The notes under the pieces are model-generated. The model was not told the origin of the DNA. It saw nothing but the letters and a program-made list of their open reading frames with translations, and searched no databases. From positions 124,001 through 188,000 of the forward strand of contig NZ_PVYW01000012.1 of NCBI RefSeq assembly GCF_003001675.1: a stretch of DNA of 64,000 nt. The letters run 5' to 3'. Shown here in pieces: positions 26,348 through 36,290 of the stretch; the stretch's first letter is position 1, and every line of letters starts with the position of its first letter. The position numbers were made by a program, and so were the translations under genes. The DNA is from Cohnella sp. SGD-V74. Its GTDB lineage: Bacteria > Bacillota > Bacilli > Paenibacillales > Paenibacillaceae.

Positions 26348-27345
26348 CACAAGTCGCGCAATGCTGCTGCATAGGTGTAACTGATCGGCTTGCCGTCCAA
26401 AGTTTCACGCCAAGCAAGTTCTTCATGAGAATAATCACTAATGCGTCGCGATCCGTAATCAGCAAATCGTTCTTGCACTTCTTCCAAAATCCTCAGTTCA
26501 TCCGGATCAAACATAGTGGAGTCAAAGCTGTGGACGGCTTTAATCGTCAAAAGCGTCCAGCCTTCGTCGTTTAATCTTTCATCAATGTCAATCATACCCA
26601 TGTGCTTCAAATGAGCCAAAGTCATATCATGTTCTGCTGGTACAGGCCCAAACTGAGCCCGTGTGTAAGCTGCGCCACTGATCGATACGATCTGGCGCTT
26701 GAATCGAATGAAATCTGCATACCATAGAAGCTTCATAAGCTTGGTTTTTGCTACCCCGCGGGCCGTGTAAAATAAAATCATATGCACGAATTTATCCAAA
26801 TTAAATAACGAAAACCCCGTCATTTCGGTTCCTTCAAATGGTTTATGAATGGACTCAATGATTCCCCCGTCGTCCTGCTCCTCCTCTGGTTGCCATTTTT
26901 CCAAAACAGTCTCCAACTGCTTCTGTTCCCTCGGGGTTAGTTTACTCTTGTTCAGTTGGTGATAATTCAGGATGGACTGTGGGTTCAACTGCAGTTGCCT
27001 ATAGATCTCCAGGTGTTTCTCGCTTGGCAAGTCACCGGCTTCATGCCGACTGATGCTTGCAGATCCAATACCCAAAATTTTGGCAAAAGGCCTGATACCG
27101 ATTCCGTATTGAGCACGAACCGCAGCGATCTGCGCTCCTGTCATCCCGTATTGAACAGCATAGGCATTAGAAACTTGTTTCAAAGCAGCATCATCCAGCT
27201 CTTCATCGTAAACGCGTTGCCCGCACTCGGAACAAATCGCCATTCTCTGCTGAATCAAAATCTGCTTCCCCCGAAATGTAAACCGAACTGCTTTTTCCAC
27301 CTCTGTCGTAGGTTGTTCGTTTTCGCAGTGATCGCAATACCTCAT
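26347..27345 (-). CDS. Antitoxin: zinc-ribbon, XRE helix-turn-helix and Panacea (SocA-like, DUF4065) domain
   Basis: A 332-residue three-part protein. Residues 1-45 hold two CxxC pairs (CDHC, CSEC), as in MqsA. Residues about 68-130 form an XRE-type helix-turn-helix (FAKILGIGSASISRHEAG). Residues about 180-330 match the Panacea/GepA domain (KFVHMILFYTARGVAKTKLMKLLWYADF). Panacea domains act as adaptable antitoxins for diverse toxins. The candidate toxin is 108 bp upstream on the same strand. GGGGGA supports the ATG. Lower GC than neighbours suggests horizontal transfer. Confidence 0.85.
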   Translation of the reverse strand: MRYCDHCENEQPTTEVEKAVRFTFRGKQILIQQRMAICSECGQRVYDEELDDAALKQVSNAYAVQYGMTGAQIAAVRAQYGIGIRPFAKILGIGSASISRHEAGDLPSEKHLEIYRQLQLNPQSILNYHQLNKSKLTPREQKQLETVLEKWQPEEEQDDGGIIESIHKPFEGTEMTGFSLFNLDKFVHMILFYTARGVAKTKLMKLLWYADFIRFKRQIVSISGAAYTRAQFGPVPAEHDMTLAHLKHMGMIDIDERLNDEGWTLLTIKAVHSFDSTMFDPDELRILEEVQERFADYGSRRISDYSHEELAWRETLDGKPISYTYAAALRDL

Positions 27346-27453
27346 AGGATTTTTCCCCCTGGTATTTCAGAAGTTGTAAGATCAATCAATGAAATTGTAT
27401 AGAACAATAAGAGAAGTTGGGGAATAAAGATGTCCGATTCTCTTATGTACAAA

Positions 27454-27765
27454 TTATCGATCTGGATGGAAGGAAATACATACGCAACCACGTTCGTCAA
27501 TTTTAAGCTTTATGTATGCCGTGATTCCGTTGTACTCTCGCTTGAAGAACCACACTAGCCTAGTAGAATCCTTATGATCGGGTTCTGGCGATTTCCACAT
27601 ATCACTTGCCTTAATCTTTAGAAGTTCTCTCCACGCTTGCTGAATCCCGTTGATACCAAGATCCAGTAAATCTTGCTCAAATCCCTCTCGAGGGATAAAT
27701 CGCCGTTTCATTTTTGCAATACAAATTTTTGCTTCGGTTAGAAAACTTTCAACATCCTGGCTCAA
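27454..27765 (-). CDS. MqsR-like toxin partner of the Panacea antitoxin
   Basis: A 103-residue protein starting with TTG after GGGAGGCGAG. By eye it follows the MqsR (RelE-fold mRNA interferase) layout: an LLDLGI segment, LLKIKASDMWKSPEPDH, and a terminal pair of strands TAYIKLKIDER-CVCISFH. Size and gene order (toxin first, MqsA-like antitoxin second) agree with mqsRA. The functional call is inferred from fold pattern and context. Confidence 0.65.
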   Translation of the reverse strand: MSQDVESFLTEAKICIAKMKRRFIPREGFEQDLLDLGINGIQQAWRELLKIKASDMWKSPEPDHKDSTRLVWFFKREYNGITAYIKLKIDERGCVCISFHPDR

Positions 27766-27811
27766 GGAATCTCGCCTCCCAGAACCATTATATCATAAGT
27801 ATACTCAAAAA

Positions 27812-27828
27812 TGTTATCTTTGATAACA
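27812..27828. promoter_or_regulatory. Inverted-repeat operator of the toxin-antitoxin operon
   Basis: TGTTATC-TTT-GATAACA is a perfect 7-3-7 palindrome, 47 bp upstream of the toxin start. It overlaps the -35 region of a minus-strand promoter whose -10 TATAAT is at 27792-27787. It is probably bound by the helix-turn-helix antitoxin. Confidence 0.65.
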
Positions 27829-27987
27829 CTTTTTTGGTGTGATATTGATTTTACGTTTGCCTATTAGGGATGTTGTGGGAGAAAATAGGTAGCCTTCACC
27901 GTAAAATCATGTTGCTAGCTCAATAATTGGTAAGTTATGCTAAGGTTGGCTTCGGCCAATCCTGCGCAGGCACATCGGGGGATATCT

Positions 27988-29808
27988 ATGCGCTTCTGGC
28001 AGTCCGTACGCTTCAAGATCGTCGTCGGCTTTTTTCTGGTGCTGCTGCCCATCGTCGCCTTCGTTATCTACAACAATCTGTATGCGATCCGCGTCGTGAA
28101 GGAGCAGATCTCGTCGCACTACAACATTTTGTTGGCCGAATACGTGCGCAACAACGACAAGAGCATGCTCGACTACTACCATTACTTGATCAATCTGGAG
28201 CGGGAGCAGGAGATTCAGGCTCTGCCGCTGCTGGAGACGTCCAGCGACGAATATACGCTGTCCAAAACCCGCTTGCGCGAGAAGCTGGCGATCGACTCGA
28301 TCTTCTACAGCTCGCTGATCGATACGTTCTTCGTCTACTCGGATAAGTCCGGCGAGCTCGTCTACGCGACGCAGTACGTCTACAATTCGCTGGATAAGCT
28401 GGACGTGCTGTCGGCCTGGGCGAAGGAGAACGTGCCGAAGGGTATTCCCGACCGGGAGCGCCGCTGGGACCTGACGAGAATCGCCGGGCAGACGTTCCTG
28501 ATGAAGACGCACGATCTCGGCTTCAAGACGATCTCTGGCGCGCTGATCCAGGCGGAAGCGCTGCAGAGCGTCATGAACAACTTCGACGTGGGGCAGGATG
28601 GGGCGACCTTTTTGCTTGATGCCGATGGACGCGTTCTCACGGAAACCGAATACGCGCCGCTGAAGGACGATGCGTTCATGGCCAAGCTGAGAGATTTGAA
28701 CGGAGTGAAGACAGGGCTCGACTACAACGGAGAATCCTACATCGTGCTGACCCAGCCGTCCCAATACGCCGATATTCGCTACACGCTGATGATGAAAGAA
28801 TCTTATATTCTGAAAAATCTTCCCTTTTTCCAAAAGGTGCTCAACTTCTGGATGCCGCTGTCGCTGGCGGTCATCTTGTCGATCTATCTGCTGTTCCTGC
28901 AGCGGGTCATGTTCCAGCCGTTCGTCCGCCTGATCCGCGGCATGCGCAAGCTGGGACAGGGGCAATTCGACACCCGCCTGCCGGCGCTCGCGGACAGCAG
29001 CGAATTCAGCTTCCTGTCGGGAACGTTCAACAAGATGGCCGAGCAGATCGAGAGTCTGAAGATCGACGTCTACGAGGAGCAGCTTCGGCTGCAGCGGGCG
29101 GAGTACAAACATCTGCAAATCCAGATCAATCCGCATTTCTACATGAACAGCTTGAATATCATCTACAATCTGGCCGCGCTGAAGGATTTCAAGACGGTGC
29201 AGAAGCTGTCGCTGCACTTGGCCGATTATTTCCGCTTCCTGATGCTCGGGCATCGGACCGTCGTCCGGCTGGAGGATGAAATCCGCCATATTGAGCACTA
29301 TCTCGAGATCCAGAAAATCCGCTACGTCAACAAGCTGGAATACGCGATCGACGTTTCCCAAGAGTACATGAGTTGGGAGATTTCACCGCTGATGCTTCAG
29401 CCTTTCATCGAGAACAGCGTCATTCACGGGTTGAACAAGCGCGTGCAGGACGGCACTCCGTTCCGGATCTCCATTCGCTGCGAGGACGATGCCGACGAGC
29501 CCGGGAAGTACGCGCTGCTCTCGATCGAAGACAACGGTCCGGGCTTCCCGGATGCGATGCTCGCGGAATTGAACGCTTCCGCCTATGTCGCGCGGTCGGC
29601 GGCCAATCATCTGGGCATCTGGAACGTTCTGCGGCGATTCAAGATGCTGTACGGGGGCAAGGGCGATATTGTATTCCGCAACGGAGAAAAGGGAGGAGCC
29701 TGCGTGCTGGTGAAGCTGCCGAGAGAAAGGGACCGTTCGTTCGAGATCGAGGAGAACGCCGCCGCGGCGAAGGAGGAGAAGTCCGATGCTGACGATGCTG
29801 GTCGTTGA
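27988..29808 (+). CDS. Sensor histidine kinase, YesM family
   Basis: A 606-residue kinase: helix at about 10-30, extracellular sensor, second helix near 290, HAMP, and kinase core with phospho-acceptor His383 in NPHFYMN and GHKL motifs (ENSVIHG, DNGPGFP). GGGGGA 5-6 nt upstream selects ATG 27988. It overlaps the following regulator gene by 23 nt and precedes an Lpl-type importer. Confidence 0.9.
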   Translation: MRFWQSVRFKIVVGFFLVLLPIVAFVIYNNLYAIRVVKEQISSHYNILLAEYVRNNDKSMLDYYHYLINLEREQEIQALPLLETSSDEYTLSKTRLREKLAIDSIFYSSLIDTFFVYSDKSGELVYATQYVYNSLDKLDVLSAWAKENVPKGIPDRERRWDLTRIAGQTFLMKTHDLGFKTISGALIQAEALQSVMNNFDVGQDGATFLLDADGRVLTETEYAPLKDDAFMAKLRDLNGVKTGLDYNGESYIVLTQPSQYADIRYTLMMKESYILKNLPFFQKVLNFWMPLSLAVILSIYLLFLQRVMFQPFVRLIRGMRKLGQGQFDTRLPALADSSEFSFLSGTFNKMAEQIESLKIDVYEEQLRLQRAEYKHLQIQINPHFYMNSLNIIYNLAALKDFKTVQKLSLHLADYFRFLMLGHRTVVRLEDEIRHIEHYLEIQKIRYVNKLEYAIDVSQEYMSWEISPLMLQPFIENSVIHGLNKRVQDGTPFRISIRCEDDADEPGKYALLSIEDNGPGFPDAMLAELNASAYVARSAANHLGIWNVLRRFKMLYGGKGDIVFRNGEKGGACVLVKLPRERDRSFEIEENAAAAKEEKSDADDAGR

Positions 29809-31402
29809 CGACGAGCTGTACGCTTTGATGGGCATTACGCAAGGGATCGACTGGAGCGATCTGCCGATCGGCACGATTCTCGAAGCGGAGAGCGTCGCCG
29901 AGGCGAAAAGCCATATCGAGCGGCAAGCAGTAGATTTGCTGATCTCCGACATCGAGATGCCGGGAGCGAACGGGCTGGAGCTGCTCCGCTATATTCGCGA
30001 AGCGAGCCCGCAGACGCTGACCGTGTTCCTGACGGGGCACGCCCGGTTCGAGTACGCGCAGGAGGCGCTGCATATGGGCTGCTTCGACTACGTGCTGAAG
30101 CCGATCGACCACGACGTGCTCAAGGGCATCGTCGCGCGTGCGATTGAGGAGGCGAAGCGCCGCCGGGAGCAGGCGGACTTCGAGAAGAAGCTGGACGACT
30201 ACCGCCGCCAGTGGGTCAGCCAGCTGCCGATTCTGGTCGACCGGTTCTGGCGCGAGCTGCTGGAAGGGCGGTTCGGCTTGGCGCCGGAGAGGCTCGATCG
30301 GGAGTTCGCGCAGCTGGACATTCCGCTCACCGCGGAGAAGGGGCGGGTGCTGCCGATTCTGCTCAGCGTGGAGCAGTGGGACGTCGAGCTGGATTCCCGG
30401 GACGAGAGCATTATGGAATACGCGCTGCGCAAGGCGGCAGCGGAGACGATTCTCGGAGAGCGCGCCGGCACCGTCGTGCAGGACCCCGGAGAGTTCAGCC
30501 TGGGCCTGCTGTATTTGAGCGAATCCGACGCTCCGGACCGGCAGGCGCTGCTGCGGCGCTGCGGGCAGTTCGTGCAGGCTTGCCATGATTATTTTCATTG
30601 CCGGGTGTCCTGCTATCTGGGCAGTCCGATTCGTCTGGCCGAGCTGCCGGCCGCCGTGGAGCGGCTGCTGCAGCTCGAACGCGCCAACGTCACCGCTTCG
30701 CAGACCGTTATCGACGCGACCGTCGGGTGCGAGGAAGCCCAGGGAGGGCAGCCGGTCGCGCTGCCTTCCTTCCTGGAGTGGGGCATTCTGCTCGACAATG
30801 GACGTCTGGATGAATTGATTCGCGCGATCGAAGCGGCGACCGATCAATTCGGAAGGGAAGCAGCCGGGAGGGAGACGCTGGAGCTGTTCCGGCACGGCTT
30901 GCTGCACTTGCTCTATCAAGCCGCCTTCCGGGCGGGCGTATCGGTGTACGAGATGCTGGACCCGTCGGATCTGGCCGACTCCCAGGCGGTGCGATCGCCG
31001 CAAGCGCTGAAGACGTGGGCGGTCCGACTCGTTCGCAAATGCGCGGAGGCGCTGCAGGACAGAACGAGAGATTCGTCGGCCATCGTGGCGAAGGTGCAGT
31101 CGTTCATTCAGGACAATCTGCAGAAGGAACTGAACCGAGACGACATCGCCCGATCGGTGTTCCGCAATCCGGCGTATGTGTCCCGGCTGTTCCGCAAGGA
31201 GACCGGGCTGTCCCTGACCGACTACATTGCGCAGTGCCGGATCGAGCGGGCCAAGCGGCTGCTGGCGGAGACGAACGACAAGATCAGCCATATCGCGGAG
31301 GATCTAAGCTATGTCCACTTCTCCTACTTCGCGAAGCTGTTCAAGAAGATGACGGGGCTGTCTCCGCAGGAATACCGCAAGAAGCATCAGATCATGCGTT
31401 GA
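29786..31402 (+). CDS. Response regulator with AraC DNA-binding domain
   Basis: A 538-residue regulator: receiver with VVDDE and phospho-acceptor Asp55 (SDIEMPG), a long central region of about 270 residues, and a C-terminal AraC domain (about 435-535, PAYVSRLFRKETG and ISHIAEDLSYVHFSYFAKLF). It is translationally coupled to its kinase and followed by a terminator. The likely target is the importer at 31649-35283. Confidence 0.9.
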   Translation: MLTMLVVDDELYALMGITQGIDWSDLPIGTILEAESVAEAKSHIERQAVDLLISDIEMPGANGLELLRYIREASPQTLTVFLTGHARFEYAQEALHMGCFDYVLKPIDHDVLKGIVARAIEEAKRRREQADFEKKLDDYRRQWVSQLPILVDRFWRELLEGRFGLAPERLDREFAQLDIPLTAEKGRVLPILLSVEQWDVELDSRDESIMEYALRKAAAETILGERAGTVVQDPGEFSLGLLYLSESDAPDRQALLRRCGQFVQACHDYFHCRVSCYLGSPIRLAELPAAVERLLQLERANVTASQTVIDATVGCEEAQGGQPVALPSFLEWGILLDNGRLDELIRAIEAATDQFGREAAGRETLELFRHGLLHLLYQAAFRAGVSVYEMLDPSDLADSQAVRSPQALKTWAVRLVRKCAEALQDRTRDSSAIVAKVQSFIQDNLQKELNRDDIARSVFRNPAYVSRLFRKETGLSLTDYIAQCRIERAKRLLAETNDKISHIAEDLSYVHFSYFAKLFKKMTGLSPQEYRKKHQIMR

Positions 31403-31430
31403 AGCATGCGTTGAAATCATCCGTTGAACG

Positions 31431-31498
31431 CATCCCCGCGTTCGTCCGACGGGCGGCCTTTGGCAGGCCGAGGCCGGGCGAAGCGGGGATGTTTTGTT
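31431..31498 (+). terminator. Terminator of the second sensor/regulator pair
   Basis: CATCCCCGC/GCGGGGATG closes a long GC-rich structure with an inner GGCCT-type hairpin, followed by TTTTGTT. Confidence 0.8.
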
Positions 31499-31648
31499 AT
31501 GCGCAGGGGATCAAGGAAAAGGTTTTCTGCACGAAAAGTCACAAAAGTGCTATGTAGGTCATGCCAGTAGATAGATGGGGACGGAGGCGCGCGATAAAAT
31601 GAGGACACAGACAAAGATTGCCAATAAGCATAAAGGATTGTGATAGGA

Positions 31649-32650
31649 ATGGAGCAAGCATCCGCATCCGCAGCCGCGCAGACGGTGAAGCGCCCGATCT
31701 TCCGCGCGAAGCCGGCCAAGTCGAAGCAGGGGCATTTTCGCCGGTTCGGCGCCTTCTACATCATGATGGCCCCGTCGATTATCTTCCTGCTGATCAACAA
31801 CTATATTCCGATGGTCGGCTCGCTCATCGCCTTCAAGAACATCAAGTTCGCGCCCGGAGAGACGTTGTTCGAGAGCTTCCTGCGCAGCCCTTGGGTCGGC
31901 ATGTTCAACTTCGAGTTTCTGTTCAAGACGTCCGACGCCTGGCTCATTACGAGGAACACGGTGCTGTACAACGCGACGTTTATCGTCCTGAACACCGTGA
32001 TCGGAATCGCGTTTGCGATCATGTTCAACTCAATGCGCAACCGGATGCTGGCCAAGTTCCATCAGACGACGATGTTCCTGCCTTTTTTTCTCTCGATGGT
32101 TATCGTCAGCTATCTCGTCTACGCCTTCCTGAACAACGAGCTGGGGCTGATGAACAAGGTGATCCTGCCGCTGTTCGGCGCCAATCCGGTCGAGTGGTAC
32201 AGCGATCCGAAATGGTGGCCGCTCATCCTGCCGCTCGTCAACACCTGGAAGGGAATCGGCTATTACGCGATCATCTTCATGGCGGCGATCATCGGTATCG
32301 ACGACGAATATTATGAGGCCGCGACGATCGACGGGGCGTCCAAGTGGAGGCAGATTACGTCGATCACGATTCCGCTGATCCGTCCGGTCATTATCGTTAT
32401 GGTGCTATTGCAGGTGGGTAGAATTTTCAACGCGGATTTCGGCTTGTTCTGGCAAGTGACCCGCAACGCCGGGGCGATCTACGATACGACTCGGGTTATC
32501 GATACGTACGTCTACCAGAGCTTCATCAACGCGGGGGATATCGGAATGTCGTCGGCGGCCGGATTGTATCAGGCGGTAGTCGGATTCGTGCTGGTGTTCA
32601 CGGCCAACCTGGTCATCCGCAAAATCAGCAAAGACGACGCCTTGTTTTAG
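31649..32650 (+). CDS. ABC transporter permease, LplB/YtcP type
   Basis: A 333-residue permease of the LplB group. It has about six helices, a loop YYEAATIDGASKWRQITSI (EAA motif) and a long C-terminal region typical of this clade. AAAGGA 11 nt upstream favours ATG 31649 over GTG 31640. It is first in an importer cluster with LplC-type permease and LplA-type binding protein. Such systems in Paenibacillus import complex oligosaccharides, for example from pectin, xylan or host glycans. No ATPase gene is present. Confidence 0.85.
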   Translation: MEQASASAAAQTVKRPIFRAKPAKSKQGHFRRFGAFYIMMAPSIIFLLINNYIPMVGSLIAFKNIKFAPGETLFESFLRSPWVGMFNFEFLFKTSDAWLITRNTVLYNATFIVLNTVIGIAFAIMFNSMRNRMLAKFHQTTMFLPFFLSMVIVSYLVYAFLNNELGLMNKVILPLFGANPVEWYSDPKWWPLILPLVNTWKGIGYYAIIFMAAIIGIDDEYYEAATIDGASKWRQITSITIPLIRPVIIVMVLLQVGRIFNADFGLFWQVTRNAGAIYDTTRVIDTYVYQSFINAGDIGMSSAAGLYQAVVGFVLVFTANLVIRKISKDDALF

Positions 32651-32677
32651 AAGCAGAGCGGATTAGGAGGGTCTACC

Positions 32678-33616
32678 ATGTCACAAGCTGCCGGCGTCAA
32701 AACGCCCAGCCTGAAGCTGGCCAAGCAAGTTTCGGGCGGCGCGAACTTCGCGATCAACATTTTCTTCTGGATCTATACGTTCCTGTGCGTGTTTCCGCTG
32801 ATTGTGGTCGTCATCGCCTCGTTCACGGACGAGAATACGATTCTGATTAACGGTTACAGTCTGTTTCCGGAGAAATGGAGCCTTGGAGCCTACGATTTCC
32901 TGCTCAAGGATTGGCAGGCGATCGTGAAATCGTACGGATTTTCCATTCTGCTGACCGTGCTCGGCACGCTGATCAGTCTGGCGATGATGGCGCTGTACGC
33001 TTTTCCCATCTCGCGCAAGGATTATCCGTACCGTAACTTTTTCTCCTTCTTCATGTTCTTTACGATCTTGTTCAGCGGCGGACTCGTTCCGTTCTACCTC
33101 GTCTATACGCAGGGGCTTCATCTTCAGAACACGCTGTTCGTGCTCATGATGCCCTATTTTATAAGCGGATTTTTCGTTCTGCTCATTCGTACCTTCTTCT
33201 CCAACTCGATTCCGAAGGAGCTGTACGAATCGGCGAAAATCGACGGCGCGGGGGAGTGGCGAATTTTCTTCACGGTCGTACTGCCGCTGTCCATGCCCGT
33301 GCTCGCAACGGTCGGTTTGTTCACGACGCTGAACTATTGGAACGACTGGTTTCTGAGCCTGCTGTTCATTACCGATCCCGAATCGGTCGTCAGCATTCAG
33401 TACCGGATGTACAAGACGCTGCTCGATATTCAGTATCTCAGCGCGAACGCTGCGGCGTACTCCGCTCTGGCGGCGAACAATCCGAACTTCACGATGCCGG
33501 GCGAGACGGCCCGGATGGCGATGGCCGTCGTCGGAATCGGACCGATTATCTTCGCTTATCCGTTCTTCCAACGTTATTTCGTGGAAGGATTAACGGTCGG
33601 CGCTGTCAAAGGTTAG
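32678..33616 (+). CDS. ABC transporter permease, LplC/YtcO type
   Basis: A 312-residue permease with six helices, EAA loop ELYESAKIDGAGEWRIFF and C-terminal YFVEGLTVGAVKG. The start follows TAGGAGGG. It forms the heterodimer with the LplB-type protein encoded 27 bp upstream. Confidence 0.9.
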   Translation: MSQAAGVKTPSLKLAKQVSGGANFAINIFFWIYTFLCVFPLIVVVIASFTDENTILINGYSLFPEKWSLGAYDFLLKDWQAIVKSYGFSILLTVLGTLISLAMMALYAFPISRKDYPYRNFFSFFMFFTILFSGGLVPFYLVYTQGLHLQNTLFVLMMPYFISGFFVLLIRTFFSNSIPKELYESAKIDGAGEWRIFFTVVLPLSMPVLATVGLFTTLNYWNDWFLSLLFITDPESVVSIQYRMYKTLLDIQYLSANAAAYSALAANNPNFTMPGETARMAMAVVGIGPIIFAYPFFQRYFVEGLTVGAVKG

Positions 33617-33690
33617 AGTCGGGAAAGGCTTCTACCGGTTTACCGGCCGGTTGAGCATAAATCCATGTTGAAGAAAAGGGAGGCACCACC

Positions 33691-35283
33691 ATGTTCAGAA
33701 AGAGCAAATCCTGGACGCTGATGCTCGCGACCGTCATGACGCTGGTCATCGTACTTGCAGGCTGCGGCGGCAACAACAATAATGAAGGCTCCGCGTCGCC
33801 GTCCGCTTCCTCTGCGTCGCCTTCGGCCTCGCCGTCCGAATCGGCCGCTTCTCCGTCGGAATCCGCGGCACCGTCCGAAGGAATCGACGTCAGCAAGCTG
33901 GATCCGGTCGAATTGTCCTTGTACATCCCGGGAACTCCTCCGAAGGACGAGAAGAAGGTAGAAGAGAAGATCAACGAGTATTTGAAATCGAAGATCAACG
34001 CTACGCTGGACATTCGCATGCTCGACTGGGGACAATACGACCAGAAAATGAACCTGTACGTCTCCGGACGCGAAGTGATGGACATCATTTTCACGGCTTC
34101 CTGGAACGGTCACGCCACGAACGTGGGCAAAGGCGCTTACCTGCCGCTGAACGAAGGGTTGCTGGATCAATACGGCCAAGGCATCAAGAGCGTCGTCTCC
34201 CAGGCGATTCTGGACGGCGCGCAGATCAACGGCAAAAACTACGGCGTCCCGGCGCTGAAAGAGATGGCGGAGCAAGGCGGCATTCTGTACCGTACGGATA
34301 TCGCCGAAGAGCTCGGCTTGACGGAAAGAATCCAATCGGCGAAATCGCCGGCCGATCTGATTCCGATTCTGGAGGAAGTGAAGGCCAAGAAGCCGGACTG
34401 GACGCCGCTGTACGTCAAAGACGGAGAAAACCTCAACTCGCACTATATGAACAAATTCGATTTCTTCGGCGATACGAAGCTGGAAGGCGTCGTGCTGAAG
34501 GACGGCACCGATACGACGATCAAACCGGTCATGGAGTATCCGGTCTACAAAGAGTATCTCAACATCGCTCGCGAAATGTTCACGAAGAAGCTGGTGAACG
34601 CGGATGCCGCGACGTCCCAGCTGTCGCCTACAGACGCTCTGAAGAAGGGCAACGTGTTCATGGTCGTATCCCCGCTGAAACCGGGTAAAGACGCGGAGAT
34701 GGCAGGCTCGACGAACTTGCCGGGCAAGATCGGCCAAGTCGGCATTACCTCGATCACGACTTCCACGGGCGAGACGACGGGCTCGATGCTCGCGATCTCC
34801 TCGACGTCGAAAAATCCGGAGCGCGCGATGATGTTCATCGACCTGCTCTACACGGATAAATACTTGAACAACCTGATCAACTTCGGGATCGAAGGCGAGC
34901 ACTTCACGCTGAACGGCGAAGTGATGTCCGACGCTCCGGGCAAACCGAACTACATTGCCGGCGCTTCGACGTGGATGCTCGGCAACCAGTTCCTGAACTA
35001 TATCTGGGACACGGAATCTACGGACAAATGGGAGCAGTTCCAAAGATTCAACGAAGGCTCGGTCAACTCTCCGGCGCTTGGCTTTACGTTCGATGCGGAG
35101 CCGGTCAAGACGCAGGTGGCGGCGCTTAAAAACGTGCAGTCGCAATACGCTCCGGGCCTTGAGACGGGTGCGGTCGATCCGGCGAAGGTCGATGAGTACT
35201 ACAACAAGCTGAAGCAGAACGGTCTGGACGACGTGATCGCCGAGAAGCAGAAGCAGCTGGACGCTTTCCTGGCTTCCCGCTAA
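33691..35283 (+). CDS. Extracellular solute-binding lipoprotein, LplA type
   Basis: A 530-residue lipoprotein (lipobox LAGC, Cys25) with a Ser/Pro/Glu-rich spacer of about 40 residues and a large family-1-type binding fold. It is longer than MalE proteins, as usual for LplA-like receptors of bulky oligosaccharides. GGGAGG precedes the ATG. Last gene of the importer cluster, closed by a terminator. Confidence 0.9.
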   Translation: MFRKSKSWTLMLATVMTLVIVLAGCGGNNNNEGSASPSASSASPSASPSESAASPSESAAPSEGIDVSKLDPVELSLYIPGTPPKDEKKVEEKINEYLKSKINATLDIRMLDWGQYDQKMNLYVSGREVMDIIFTASWNGHATNVGKGAYLPLNEGLLDQYGQGIKSVVSQAILDGAQINGKNYGVPALKEMAEQGGILYRTDIAEELGLTERIQSAKSPADLIPILEEVKAKKPDWTPLYVKDGENLNSHYMNKFDFFGDTKLEGVVLKDGTDTTIKPVMEYPVYKEYLNIAREMFTKKLVNADAATSQLSPTDALKKGNVFMVVSPLKPGKDAEMAGSTNLPGKIGQVGITSITTSTGETTGSMLAISSTSKNPERAMMFIDLLYTDKYLNNLINFGIEGEHFTLNGEVMSDAPGKPNYIAGASTWMLGNQFLNYIWDTESTDKWEQFQRFNEGSVNSPALGFTFDAEPVKTQVAALKNVQSQYAPGLETGAVDPAKVDEYYNKLKQNGLDDVIAEKQKQLDAFLASR

Positions 35284-35306
35284 GGCCGTACGAGTCATAT
35301 TTCTTC

Positions 35307-35336
35307 AACCGTCAGGGGTTTCCCTGGCGGTTTTTT
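35307..35336 (+). terminator. Terminator of the Lpl-type importer operon
   Basis: AACCGTCAGGG/CCCTGGCGGTT pairs along 11 positions with one mismatch and a 4-nt loop, followed by T6. Confidence 0.85.
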
Positions 35337-35506
35337 GTGTGGAACGGGTACGGGGTGCAACTTCTTCGGCGTTTTTGATGTCATAGGAAATAATCGCTGC
35401 ATTTTCGGAATAACCGTTTGATACGGCCGGTAGTTGCTTATATAGAAGGCAGGAGGTTCGAGGATTGGACCGACTGGAGAAAAAGAGACGAAAGGGAGAG
35501 AACGAG

Positions 35507-36178
35507 ATGATTCGACCGACTAATTCGATTAAAATGCTTTCCATTGTCGCCGCGGCTTGCGTGCTTGCGGCTTGTGCGGGAGGCGACGAGCGGCCTGCTT
35601 CGCCGTCGTCGTCCTTCGGCAGCGTTGTACCGCCCCAGGGGGGCGGAGGCGGAGGGACTCCTCCGGCAACTGAATCTCCTGCGCCTTCATCTTCGGAGCA
35701 GGGGGCTTCGGCGCAGCGTCCGCAAACCGCAAGCTTCGAGCTGCTGACCGGAGAGGGCTATCAGCCTCGGACGGCCGAGCTGCAGCAAGGGAAGGACTTC
35801 TCTTTGTACGTGTTCGAGGGGTTTGAATTTGACGAAGCTTCCGGACGGTTGAGCTTGAAGGCTGACGACGAGTATTACGTCGACATCGAGCGGCTGGCGG
35901 AGGCCGAGGACTTGAACGCGCTCCGCGCGACCGCGGAGCAGGAGTTTAAGGAGTTCGGCGGCGTCTCCGATCATAGCGGCGAACTGGTTGAGCATCCGCT
36001 GGGGAAGGCGGAGTTGTACCTTCAGGCCAGCGGCTCGGCGGGAGTGAGAGACTTCATCGTCTGGGAGTCGGAGGCGGGGGAACGATATCTGTTCCGTCTT
36101 TGCAATCCGAAAGGCGAGGAGGCCTCGGCTTTTGCAGGACCGGTATGGGTTTCGTTGTCCACGGTACGGGGAGAATAG
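35507..36178 (+). CDS. Hypothetical lipoprotein
   Basis: A 223-residue protein with lipobox LAAC (Cys23), a Ser/Gly/Pro-rich linker to about residue 75, and a compact acidic globular domain of about 140 residues (FSLYVFEGFEFDEASGRLSL). AAAGGGAGAG fixes ATG 35507. I do not recognise the family. Confidence 0.75.
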   Translation: MIRPTNSIKMLSIVAAACVLAACAGGDERPASPSSSFGSVVPPQGGGGGGTPPATESPAPSSSEQGASAQRPQTASFELLTGEGYQPRTAELQQGKDFSLYVFEGFEFDEASGRLSLKADDEYYVDIERLAEAEDLNALRATAEQEFKEFGGVSDHSGELVEHPLGKAELYLQASGSAGVRDFIVWESEAGERYLFRLCNPKGEEASAFAGPVWVSLSTVRGE

Positions 36179-36290
36179 AGATAGGGACGCTCGCCGATAA
36201 CCGATAAGGAGGAAGCTCTCCACGTTGACATTGGCTTGACGTTTCGCTAGCATGAATAGAAAGGCATTGTAACGAGAAAGGGTCAGGTTC

